Both the position numbers and the translations under genes were made by a program. A stretch of 64,000 nt of DNA from Euwallacea fornicatus (lineage: Eukaryota; Arthropoda; Insecta; Coleoptera; Curculionidae), in assembly GCF_040115645.1 (NCBI RefSeq), contig NC_089572.1:62001-126000 (forward strand), read 5' to 3'. Below the pieces are notes generated by a model. The model was given only the letters and a program-made list of their open reading frames with translations. It did not search any database and was not told where the DNA came from. Of the stretch, positions 1 to 9,955 are shown piece after piece; position 1 is the first letter of the stretch; each line of letters begins with the position of its first letter.

Positions 1-214
1 TTAACACCCTTTTTCTTAATAGTCGGGACAATAAAGAGAACTGCCGATATTAGAGCGACGAAAATCCTCACGTGTTTAGAATGGTGACTACACAGTGGCC
101 AGAAAAGTTTTATGTTTGAGCTGATATTCTCGGAAATGCCGTTATAGGACTTTTGTTTATTAAGGAAAACGTAACTAGGGAACTATACTTAAACTAACTT
201 GATAACTTAATTGA

Positions 215-618
215 TCCTTTAGTGGCAATCCATTTGGAAGATCAAATTGATGGAAACATCCGGCAAGAAGACAGAATACATTTCCAGCAAGATAGAGCTC
301 CACCGCGTTAATTTCGTCCAGTGCAAGAATGCTTTTCTTACAAATTTCTTAACAAATGGATTGATAGAAGGAAACTGATAAAATGACCTGCAAGATCTTT
401 AGACTTAACGCCATTAGATTAGTTTTTATGAGGTCATATAAAATTGATCGTTTCTAAAAACTCGGCTTGATAATATTGTTGATTTGAAAAGAAGAATCAA
501 AAAGACAAGCAGAGCTATTACAGAAGCGGTATTTGAAAATGTCAAAGAAGAGTTTCCAAATAGTCTTTATTATTATTTAGAAAATCATGCAGAACATTTC
601 GAACATAGAATAAACTAA
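215..618 (+). pseudogene. dead DDE transposase, C-terminal part
   Basis: C-terminal half of an IS630-Tc1-mariner-type transposase of the insect family whose third catalytic block reads PPRSPDLTPLDYFLWG. Here the reading frame gives FQQDRAPP (second catalytic block, near 285-310), then a stop, then WPARSLDLTPLD-FL-GHIK with in-frame stops where W or R codons would be, and an ending HFEHRIN at 616-618. No N-terminal half and no clear terminal repeats were found. It is inactive. The same family recurs at 11027-11293 and 15269-16377. Confidence 0.7.
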
Positions 619-1585
619 AAGTGTTAAAACTGGATATTCCAATTTTGAACGTTTTTCTTAAAACCAGTAATAAGAAAATTGTTTACTTTTTTACAATTTA
701 AAACGGTTATGCAGAAGTTTATTACAACAATTTTTCAATCATAAAAAATCTTTTTAATAAAACAAGTCTTGGTTTCAAGGTTATCCAAACATTAATAGGA
801 AAAATGGATTTATAATGATCAAAGACGCCCAACATGATAACGCAATAGTCAAATGTAATAAATAAGTTACCAAAATGTAGACAATAAAACGCCCTATAAA
901 TGATTTTTCAGTTAATTTTCTTTACCATTTAAGATATTTAAAAGGATGGTTCTGGGGGTAGAGCATTGAAAGAGGATAACACATATGTAAACAAGAGCGG
1001 GATAAAGCCAGTATCATATGGCTCTATTAAAATTTAACAACTTGGGAAGTTGCACAATGATTGTGGTATAATAAACAGGAACCATAAAGATCATGTGGTG
1101 ATACTGTAATGAACAATTTTCCTTCACCAAACTGTACAGAATTTGTGATTTTTAATCATAATAAGTTTTTGATGCAAACAACTATTTTAATATTTGCAAT
1201 AAATATATGTCGGAGATTGATTAGTTCTTAAGTTATAAAGTGTAACATTAAAAGCTAATAATGAGACAAAGAGCAGGCTGACAGGGCCATCTTAAGACAA
1301 AGCACTGTCTAAAGAGGTCGCTATCACCAAGGGCGCAATCCAGAGGCTATGCGTACGAGCGTTTCTTGGGAAACAAGGGCTAACAGGTACCTTATCCCTC
1401 AAATTTGAAGGACTTGCGAGGTCTGGAAAAAGTCGAGACCAAAAAGGAACAAAGAAAATTTGGAAGGGACGAGAAGCACTCGTGTAGCGAATTCGTTGGT
1501 TTTGACCTTTCAATTTTGGCTGTTAAAAGAAAACAAATACTTTATATCATCATAGAAAATCTCCCTAATGATAATCTGACAAGTA
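619..1585. other. unannotated AT-rich stretch
   Basis: No gene, RNA or terminal repeat was recognised. The short open frames here have no recognisable motif and are probably chance. Confidence 0.4.
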
Positions 1586-2290
1586 CATAAATGAATCTGT
1601 ATATGCCAAACTATACAAGATACGGTCAAGCCTTCTGAGGCATCTTAAAGATCTCGTTGGGCTGATTCATGTGAGTCATGTGTAAAGGCATTTGGCCCTC
1701 ATTTGCCAAAATTACCACGATTCAAAGTTTTAACTATCTCTCAAAATAGGTATTTGAGCAAATAAGTGATTCTGATATGCTAAACTATACAAGATACGAT
1801 CAAGCCTTAGGAGGCATCTTAAAGAACTCGTTGAACTCATTCATGTGAGTCATTTTTGAGGGTATTTGGTCCAAAAAAACTTTGGTTAAAAATTTGAAAG
1901 TTCGAACAAGATTGGTATTTGAGGGGACAAATGACGCTGTATCAGACAAAACTTTTCAAGATACAGTCAACCCGTATGAGGCATCTTAAAGAGCTCCTTC
2001 ACATGATTTAAATGAGTCGCTTCTGAAGGCATTTAGTCCCCATTTACTAAAATTATTACCGTTCATAGTATAAAAATTTGAACAAGATGAGTATTTGAAG
2101 ACACAAATTTCTGAGATACAGCGTCATATGTATTCTCAAATACCAATCTTGTCCGACTTTTCAAACTTTGAATCGTGGGAACTTCGGCAAATTAGATCCA
2201 AATGGCATGAGAAATTACTGATATGAATCAGGTGAACGAGCTCTTTAAGATGGCTCATAAGGCTTTCCGGTATCTTATAAAGATTCCCAG
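1586..2290. repeat. degenerate ~170-bp tandem repeat, last copy inverted
   Basis: Three head-to-tail copies share the block CAAGATACGGTCAAGCC followed by GAGGCATCTTAAAGA and TTCATGTGAGTCAT. The block starts near 1617, 1791 and 1958, giving periods of 174 and 167 bp. From about 2110 to 2290 a fourth copy runs in the opposite direction (GAGCTCTTTAAGATGGCTCAT). Divergence is high, so the array is old. It abuts the repeat family at 2303. Confidence 0.75.
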
Positions 2291-2302
2291 ATATTAAGCC
2301 AT

Positions 2303-2912
2303 TTGTGTGTTCAAATTCGCATTTTGTGCGATATTTACGAACAAAGTTACGAAGTAACGTCATATGCAGATTTGCTCAAATCGACTCAAATTGGCAAAAT
2401 AAGCTTAATGTGGACAAGAACGGCAAATCCGTACCTTAGCTGCTCTAAAATCATGATTTACTCCAAATCATGTAAATTGTGCGATCTAGAGCTAGTTCCA
2501 CCATTTCCATCAATCCCGCGCTTAAATAAACCCAATTATGTGATAACGTAGTGTTATGTAAGTTATGTTTTTTTATCACGAACTTATATTTTTAAAAACT
2601 TTATATAAAGAAGAGAAAATGAGATGAAGAACTCGAACGAACTGTTTATATCAATTCCACTAACTTTATTGAACTAAAGACTAACTACCCAATATTCAGG
2701 AATCCTATTTATATGAAAAAATGTCTTGCGTCAGCTTTTCCTTCCCTTTGGAGTATAGTCCGTGACCATAAGAAACTTGTGACGTTAGTTGTATAAAGCC
2801 AAATCATGGTTTTTGGTCAATTTACGACAAAACAGTATGTTATCACGGAATTAGGGTTATGTAAACTTAGGATTGATGGAAATGATAGAATTAGCCCTAT
2901 ATCGCACAATTT
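2303..2912. repeat. 240-bp inverted repeat family, left arm and start of right arm
   Basis: The arm at about 2312-2560 is the inverse of a sequence running from about 2836 to 2912 and continuing at 6823-6950. Shared blocks include ATTGATGGAAATG, ATCGCACAATTTACATG and TTTTGCCAAT. A direct copy of the block AAATCATGGTTTTTGGTC (2797) returns at 6955, so the unit is about 240 bp. The right arm is continuous only after the LINE at 2913-6810 is removed, which independently confirms that insertion. Confidence 0.75.
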
Positions 2913-5900
2913 TTTTTTGTACTCGAGGGATTGGAAATCTTCAAAAAACACCCAATCTAAGAGGGCCGGAAGTGTGGAATTCGAGTTTACGCCCGCCTAC
3001 CCACTAAAACCACCCCCTCTCTTCTTATGGCCCCAGTATCGCCGAATGGGCATTCCTTCGAGACGCCTAGTCGCAATATCTGCACTCTACACTTCCACTC
3101 TCCTCCTTATACATCCCTCTCAATCTTCTTGCACATAATCCTATTTAACATACACTCGAACAACTTCCATTTCCTCTCGCTCTCCACCAGTTCGCTGCCA
3201 ATCGTCTCCCCGTCTAGATTGAGTCCCGCCCTCTTAGCTTTGGTACGTTCAGCCTCCCACCTCGGAGATCCCCAGAGTGTGTGCTTTGGGATATCCGCGA
3301 CTCAAGGCATCTCGCAAAATCAGCATCCGTCGCTCTCTTCAACTCCTATTCTGTGCAGGTATTTCCCAAACACTCGATGTCCAGTAAATACTTGCGTTAG
3401 CATGTACACCATCTTCATCCATTCACATTCGACACACTGTTTTATGCTTGAGACTAAGGTCTTCATCTACCCATCATACACTGCCCATTCACTCTCCCAC
3501 TCATTCATCACCCACTTTCTGGCCTCATTCCTGAAACCCTTACCTCTCTCCCAGACTATTCTCTTCTCTTCCACACGCAATTTGGACGGCGGGATTTTGG
3601 CAACTGGACACCACCGCCGCACACGGAACCGTTCGGTACGCGGGGGCCCCCCTGATAGCGAGCATCCTATTCGCCTGCTCCAGGACAGCCCTATACATCT
3701 TGGTCTCTAGCACTCGTGCCATATTGGTGTTCCGTACAGCAGCGTCGACGATGCCGCTATGATCATCACTCGCCTTGTATCGAAACTTAAACCATTCACC
3801 CTGGTGAGGATGCCTTTCAGCTTACGGATTATTCCCCCCACCTTCTCAGACGTCCTACGAGCATGTTCGGCGAACCTCTCGTCCTTACCGAACTATACTT
3901 CCAGATATTTCACGCTTGCACTCGTCTCATATCTAAATCCGTCCACAACACACACAGTGATCTTGCGTCTCCCGACCAATTGCACTATCTCTGTATTCTC
4001 TGGTGTCATGCTCAGACCTTCGGCACGGAACGTGTCGATGACCAGCTCTATAGCCTCCCTGGTCCTTATCTCGAGTGTTTTCCTGCACCCCGCCGTAACC
4101 ACCAACGCCAGATTGTCCGCGTAAGCTACCGGAGTGACGCTGCTTGGGTACTTCAGCGTCAATAACTCGTCGTAGCATAGGTTTCACAAAACTGAGCCCA
4201 TAACAAACCCCTGAGGAACCCCACACGTTAATTCCCGGACCTCCCCATTAAGCAATTACACCGTCTTTTCCTCAAGGTACGATTGAACCACTTCCATCAA
4301 GTACCTACTATCCTGGGAGCTCCTCAACTTTTCCACTATAAGGTTCCAGGACGCTGAGTTAAACGCATTAACATCTACAGTCACCATGACGCAGAAGGTC
4401 GCATTTGTGTAACTGGTCTCCCTGATTCTGTCCACGATCTGCATCACAGTCCGCATGGCGTCGACAGTACACCTGCCTTAACGAAGCCAAACCACCTCTC
4501 ACTCACAATGTCATGCTCGCTGGCCTGGACCATCAGCCTGGCCTTGATCACTTTGACTGGGACCTTTCCGAGTGCGTCAATGAGGCAGATGGGTCGGTAC
4601 GAAGCTTCTACTGTCGAGTCCCTCTTCGGTTTCTCCAAATCTTCCAAATCTTCGAGAATTCCCCTGTCACTAAAATATCCGTTACGCAGTCTGCCATTTC
4701 TTGGGGATTAATCCCCAGGTAGGCCACAACAACTTCGTCGGATATTCTATCCAGTCCTGGTGCGTTTCGGCTCCCGAGTTCCCCTGCCGCTCACCGGATT
4801 TCCTCCGTCGACACTCGTTCCACATTCTCGGCACCTGTAGCTTCTTTATTCCACCTTATCCTCTCCTTCGTCGGAAATAGTTCCTCCGCCTGCCTCAACA
4901 TGTCCGCCTCTGCCAGGTGGCCTTGTTTCATGCGTCACAGTTTCCCCATCATAATCCTGTAACCAAGGTCCCAGACGTCCATCTTCAGGTCATCGCACAA
5001 CTTCTTTCATGCCTCCCTCTTGATGCCCCTTATGGACTCCTTGAAGATCTTCTTCGCTCTTCCATACTCCTCTTCAGACGTCCTGCTATTCTCATTCGTC
5101 TCTCTATTTCCCTTGATCCTTGTCATCTTTCGCCTAGCCTACAGGCATTCCTTCCTATGCGTATTTACCGTAGCATTCCACTAATATACCGCTCTCCTGT
5201 TCTTTGCCTTTCCATTCTTCTTAAGCAAGCACGTGTCGCAAACTTTCCTAATGTCCTTCAATATTTGGTCCAGTTCAGTGCCACCTGAAACTCTTTCACT
5301 TACGCATCTACTGAACTTACTCATTCCTCTCTCTGTTACGATCCACCCCTTAGTCCCTATATCATCCCTTCTTCCCAGGGTTTCGCGTCCATTCCCTATG
5401 ATGCTATAGGTGATGTGCCTATGTTCACTCTCGCTCTCAGTGCCCCACTCGACCTGCCACTTATCTACTATATGCGCCACAACAGCACCGGCCATAGTCA
5501 CATCTATGACTGATCTCTCGTTCTTGTTTCCGAACGTCTACTTCCTCCCGTTGTTAAGTGGGGGTGAACAACCTTGCCCTCATAAACCTCTCCAACACTC
5601 TTCCATAGACGTTCGCGACATCAGAATCAAACATCACACACTTAGCATTCAGGTCCACAGCTATGAGAACCCTCCTGCCGTCCCTGCCAGCGACGAAGCT
5701 GTCCAAACTATTAATCATCGTCTCAAACTCACCCGTGCTCTTATTCGGCAAAAAGTATACCGAGACCAGCGTAAATCCCCCAATCTCCATCGCCACAAAG
5801 CCCCGGTCTCTGTGGATCGATTTCGTCCTCATCCTTCGTTTCAACCAGATGAACACGTCATCCTCCTTATCCCGGATTGCATCTTTCAAAGCCTTGTTCG

Positions 5901-6810
5901 GTTCTTGTCCCAGAACCACATCGATACCCTGTTCGCTGATTGTCTGGAACAGCAAATTGGTTGCAACCCTCTTCCTGTCCAGATTGATGTGTAGAAATTT
6001 AAGTTCCCTGTTTACCGCCATTGTACCATTTCTTACTGGGTCCCTGTTTCTGTTCCTTTGACTCTTACAGCTTTACCTGCTCCCTTGCAATTGAGTCGTC
6101 CCTCGCTGTCCCCTCCGCTTTACAAAGGGGGTAGTAGAGAAAATCTTTACAGTTGTTCACCCTGTGCCCTTCGTTCCCGCATCAGACGCACATCCGGGTC
6201 CTGCCCGGTTCTTGCCTGAACGCTGTGCCGCGGCTCACAGCATCAGTAGCAGCGTCCGTAGTCTTTCCTCTTCTCCTTTAGTCGGCACATATTGATGCCG
6301 ACCCTCAGGGTGGTCGTACCCCTGAATTGGGCCGCCTCGACTGCTCCAACGATGACAGTAGCTGTTTGATAGCTACAAGAGCTTTCCCGGAGTCCTTTCA
6401 TCCGGATCCTCTTCGGGTCCAACCTCGTCACAGCATCCACCGCGTCATTGGAATGGTAACTCTCCCTCGGAATCCTGTCGATTGCTCCAACCTGCTCTCT
6501 GGCCCCGTCCAGCAGTATTCTGGTTCTCTCTTATTCCTCTTCTATAGGCGATTCTTCTATCTTTCTTCTTTTCCTCATTTGTGTGCCGCTCGACGGTTCC
6601 TCTATGAAAAGTGTCAAGCAGGAAATTTCCTTTTCCTGCCTGCTCGCCACCGTATTGCTCCTTTGCTTCCTCACCAGGATCTCTGGTGCCTCCAAGATTT
6701 CGTTCTCGACTTCTCTCCCTTACACTTGGGCGGGGTTCTTTGTCCCCTTCCTTTTCTAGCATGTGGCACCGTTGCCTTTCCAGAGGATTCCCTTTTTGAA
6801 TTTGACTTAG
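2913..6810 (-). mobile_element. R1-clade non-LTR retrotransposon, decayed
   Basis: Minus-strand LINE flanked by a perfect 12-bp target duplication ATCGCACAATTT (2901-2912 and 6811-6822). Its poly-A tail appears as a T-run at 2911-2918. From 5' to 3' on the minus strand it holds ORF1 with a CCHC zinc-knuckle region, then ORF2 with an APE-type endonuclease and a reverse transcriptase. It is richer in G+C than its surroundings. Many stops and frameshifts and a changed catalytic residue make it inactive. The R1 clade includes 28S-specific elements, but this copy sits in an ordinary repeat. Confidence 0.85.
3020..6021 (-). pseudogene. R1-clade LINE ORF2: endonuclease and reverse transcriptase, broken
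   Basis: The N-terminal APE-like endonuclease is legible at 5554-6021: KFLHINLDRKRVATNLL, DVVLGQEPN and IAVDLNAK. Reverse transcriptase blocks follow in several frames: YRPICLIDALGKV (about 4590), VTVDVNAFNSASW (about 4340-4395) and the palm motif at 4112-4123. That motif reads YADN instead of the catalytic YADD. The C-terminal region at 3540-3722 has the family block PAYRTVPCAAV. Frameshifts separate these blocks. An active copy would nick target DNA and prime reverse transcription there; this one cannot. Confidence 0.8.
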
Positions 6811-6819
6811 ATCGCACAA
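6170..6819 (-). pseudogene. R1-clade LINE ORF1 (Gag-like), broken
   Basis: RNA-binding Gag-like protein of the LINE. The N-terminal part (6445-6819) is charged and low in complexity, as expected for this region. The segment at 6243-6440 contains TTTLRVGINMCRLKEKR and ends GRCY at the start of the zinc knuckles. Downstream, C-x-x-CGNEGHRVNNC (about 6140-6200) is a second CCHC knuckle. The three parts are in different frames, so the gene is dead. The assignment rests on the knuckles and on its position before ORF2. Confidence 0.65.
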
Positions 6820-6822
6820 TTT

Positions 6823-7020
6823 ACATGGTTTGGACCAAATCTGATGATTTGAGTACAGCTAAATGGCAGACGTGCCGTTTTGCCCACATTAAGGTTATTT
6901 TGCCAATCTGCGTCGATTTGAGTAAATTTGCATGTGATGTTACTTGTACAAAGTCAAATCATGGTTTTCGGTCACTATACGACATATTACTACGTTGTCA
7001 CGGAATTGGAGTTATTTAAT
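6823..7020. repeat. 240-bp inverted repeat family, end of right arm and next unit
   Basis: Continuation of the arm broken at 2912. It runs TTACATGGTTTGGACC to about 6950, then the next unit begins with AAATCATGGTTTTCGGTC and TTGTCACGGAATTGGAG, matching 2797-2862 in the same direction. Confidence 0.7.
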
Positions 7021-8074
7021 TAGTAAACACACGTCACCTCACTATTAAAAATGGGAGAAAATTAGAGATTATTTTTATAATCAATATTACCGTTTAGATT
7101 TTTTCCATTAGGAGCAAAATATATTGGGCATCATCGTATAATATGTCACATCATCAAATGTACATGGAAAAAGTATACATATCTATATGCCATGGAAATT
7201 GACATTCTTATACATAGAATTAGAAAAGACATAATAATTAGTCAGATAAACGTTTCTGCGATTTTTGGTTATTGCGAAAAATAACTTTTGCAACTAAAAC
7301 GAAGTAATAAAGTTTAAATCATCAATTTGCTTAGCTGAATCGCATTTCTGCATACTTTCGATTTATCGCCTCCATTTGGGTCCTGGATTTCTCAATACTT
7401 CAATGGTTTAATTAGACTGCTATTCGCGATATTACGAGAAACCTCGTTTAATTATTGAAATATGTAACGAAGTCTAATTAATAGTATTTTTTTAACGTAG
7501 TTGCTCTTTGGGTTCTTAAGGTTCGACGCCGAAAACTTAGTCCATATTTCGGGAACTGAAAGAAATTTCAGTTCTCTGGGATCCACCCAGTGCAGGTTAA
7601 TTAAATTCATGGATACGACAAATATAATTTGTACTTTAAATGGCATTATTCTTCGGGTTCCCAAAAAATTTTAAAAAGCACAAAATTTTAAAAGTCGTTA
7701 AAAATTGTTTGCCCGTTTGGAAATTTTCAACAGAATTTAAAATATTTTGAGGTGATATTTATTGCTCTAATCGAGAGTTTTAAACCTATGTTGATTCTGG
7801 ATAATTCCATTAAGGCCCTTTAGCCAGAAAAATACAATTTAAAGAATCCTCATTTCGAGACATTTTTAATATCGAAAAAGTCTAAATCTTGGAATCTGAA
7901 AGAAAAAAAGAGCAACCCGCCCAGTTCAAGCTTTCATTTCCTCCATCAAGGCGATTAAATTCGCGGTTTTAATGTAATTCTTCGTCGGTTCTCAAAATAT
8001 GGGCGCTTAAAATTCAAAAACTCTCTATCCGACCATCCAAAAGTATCCATGATTCTGTAAAATCCAATGTAGAT
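7021..8074. other. unannotated AT-rich stretch
   Basis: No gene or complete transposon recognised. Segments at about 7490-7680 and 7950-8070 look loosely alike (both carry TTCTTCG and a GGTTC block before an AAAAT run), possibly two old copies of one repeat. Confidence 0.35.
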
Positions 8075-9285
8075 ACATACAGGGTGTCCTCGAATTACGT
8101 GGCCAAAATAATACCGCAGATTGTTTGAGTGAAAATAAGTCGATTTAACTAAACTTCCCTCAGTCCAAAAGTTGATAATTATGAAGTTACAGGGTGTTAA
8201 AGTTGAAAAAAAAATCACATTTTCTTTAATATCTTTCGATTTCTTTGAGTTAATTTCACGAAATTTCATATTTGAGGGTGTTTTAGGATACGAAATTCAA
8301 ATTTATTAACGATTTAGTTGTTTCTCCTAGGGGGCGCCACAAGCGAACATTAGGACACATTTAAATCTCTGTAACTTTTTCGTGCCACGGTGTATATTAT
8401 TTTGGTATTTAAAAACCTTTTTCCCTACCTTTTATACTTAGAAAAGGTATACTTTATTGACGTCGCTAGAAGCAACGGTTTTGGAGAAAAATGCATCTAA
8501 GCCTGATGATGCATGCAAATTACCTTAAAATTATTTTCCGTTAAAAAAAATTAAGTTTTTCAAAAATAATTATTAGTAAAGGTATAACAATAAGTTTTCA
8601 AAATCAGATATTATTTTGACTATTACAACGGCAAAGTCCATAAACTAACAGCATATCCACCATTTCAGAATAAGTGAATTTATTGGCCATACTTATGGAT
8701 ATTTACAGGAACAAGAAGCGAAACTGACAAGAAAAACTGAGGGCTAAATAAAAAAACTGACATTTGAGAAACAAATTCAAGTGTTAAAATGTCAATTAAA
8801 AACATAGCCAACTGAGTTATTTACTTAAAAGCGCCAACGCAAATATGCAGCGCATTAGAATTATGCGTTTTTCTCCAAAACCGTTGCTTCTAGCAAAGTC
8901 AATAAAGTATACCTTTTCTAAGTATAAAAGGTAGGGAAAAAGGTTTTTAAATACCAAAATAATATACACCGTGGCACGAAAAAGTTACAGAGATTTAAAT
9001 GTGTCCTAATGGTCGCTTGTGGCGCCCCCTAGAAGAAACAACTAAATCGTTAATAAATTTGAATTTCGTATCCTAAAACACCCTCAAATATGAAATTTCG
9101 TGAAATTAACTCAAAGAAATCGAAAGATATTAAAGAAAATGTGATTTTTTTTTTCAACTTTAACACCCTGTAGCTCCATAATTATCAACTTTTGGACTGA
9201 GGTAAGTTTAGTTAAATCGACTTATTTTCACTCAAACAATCTGCGGTATTATTTTGGCCACGTAATTCGAGGACACCCTGTATGT
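8075..9285. mobile_element. foldback element with ~420-bp arms (non-autonomous)
   Basis: The arms at 8075 to about 8500 and about 8865 to 9285 are near-perfect inverted copies. Both ends read ACATACAGGGTGTCCTCG (second copy inverted), and both arms carry GGGGCGCCACAAGCG and AAAAGGTATACTTTATTGAC. The loop of about 360 bp has no recognisable coding sequence. The transcript or single strand could form a hairpin of about 1.2 kb. It shares the ACAGGGTGTCC terminus and the GGGGGCGCCAC block with the foldback at 39811-40869, so the two probably belong to related families. Confidence 0.85.
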
Positions 9286-9955
9286 TTACAGCGGCGTATC
9301 CCTGTAACTTTCAATGGTTTACGTCAAACTTACAGCTATACTTCGTTAACATTGAATTAGTTACAGAGTTCAGGCAAAAAAAACCTAGAAGGGTAATTAG
9401 ACTATACTATACAGGGTGTTCCAAAATGATCATCAAATCTTTTAACTGAGTATTCTACCAGCCATTCTAAGGGGGAACTTCATATAACATTTTTTTTATT
9501 TAGATTCATCCTGTCGAGACATTCAAGTCTCAAAATACAAGAAAACGATCGTTTTTTCCTTTTTTTAAAAACAGTTATATTTATAATTTAATTTGAGTAC
9601 ATATTGTCAGCTAATCAAACCTTAATTTATGATGGTGCTTATTCTGTGATTCAAATTTGACTGTGATAAAATTTTTCAGTTATGGACAGTTCATGGCCTC
9701 TAAGGAGGTTATTATTTGGGTCAAATTCAGCTTTAAACTCTGTTGTTATCTGATTGGTGGGCTCAATCTCTTTACAATACTAGAAATACACGGAAATCTT
9801 CATTCCAGAAAATATCAGAATCTCTTTCGACATGCGAATATATATGCAGTTTATTATTACATTTATATTTCTAATATTAATGATTAGCTCTACATTCTTA
9901 AACTGAGATTAACTGGTTTTATATCAATCTGAATAAAATTTGCGACAAATAGGTT
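9286..9955. other. intergenic, one orphan MITE end
   Basis: A single terminus TATACAGGGTGTTCC lies at about 9410 with no partner found. The rest is AT-rich and featureless downstream of the HAD gene. Confidence 0.4.

Noticed and set aside
1586..2290. CRISPR-like array
   Set aside because: The repeats are long (about 170 bp), diverged and without spacers; the host is a eukaryote.
3027..3710. Long plus-strand open frame over 3027-3710
   Set aside because: It is antisense to the LINE ORF2 C-terminus, has the composition of a shadow frame and shows no motif.
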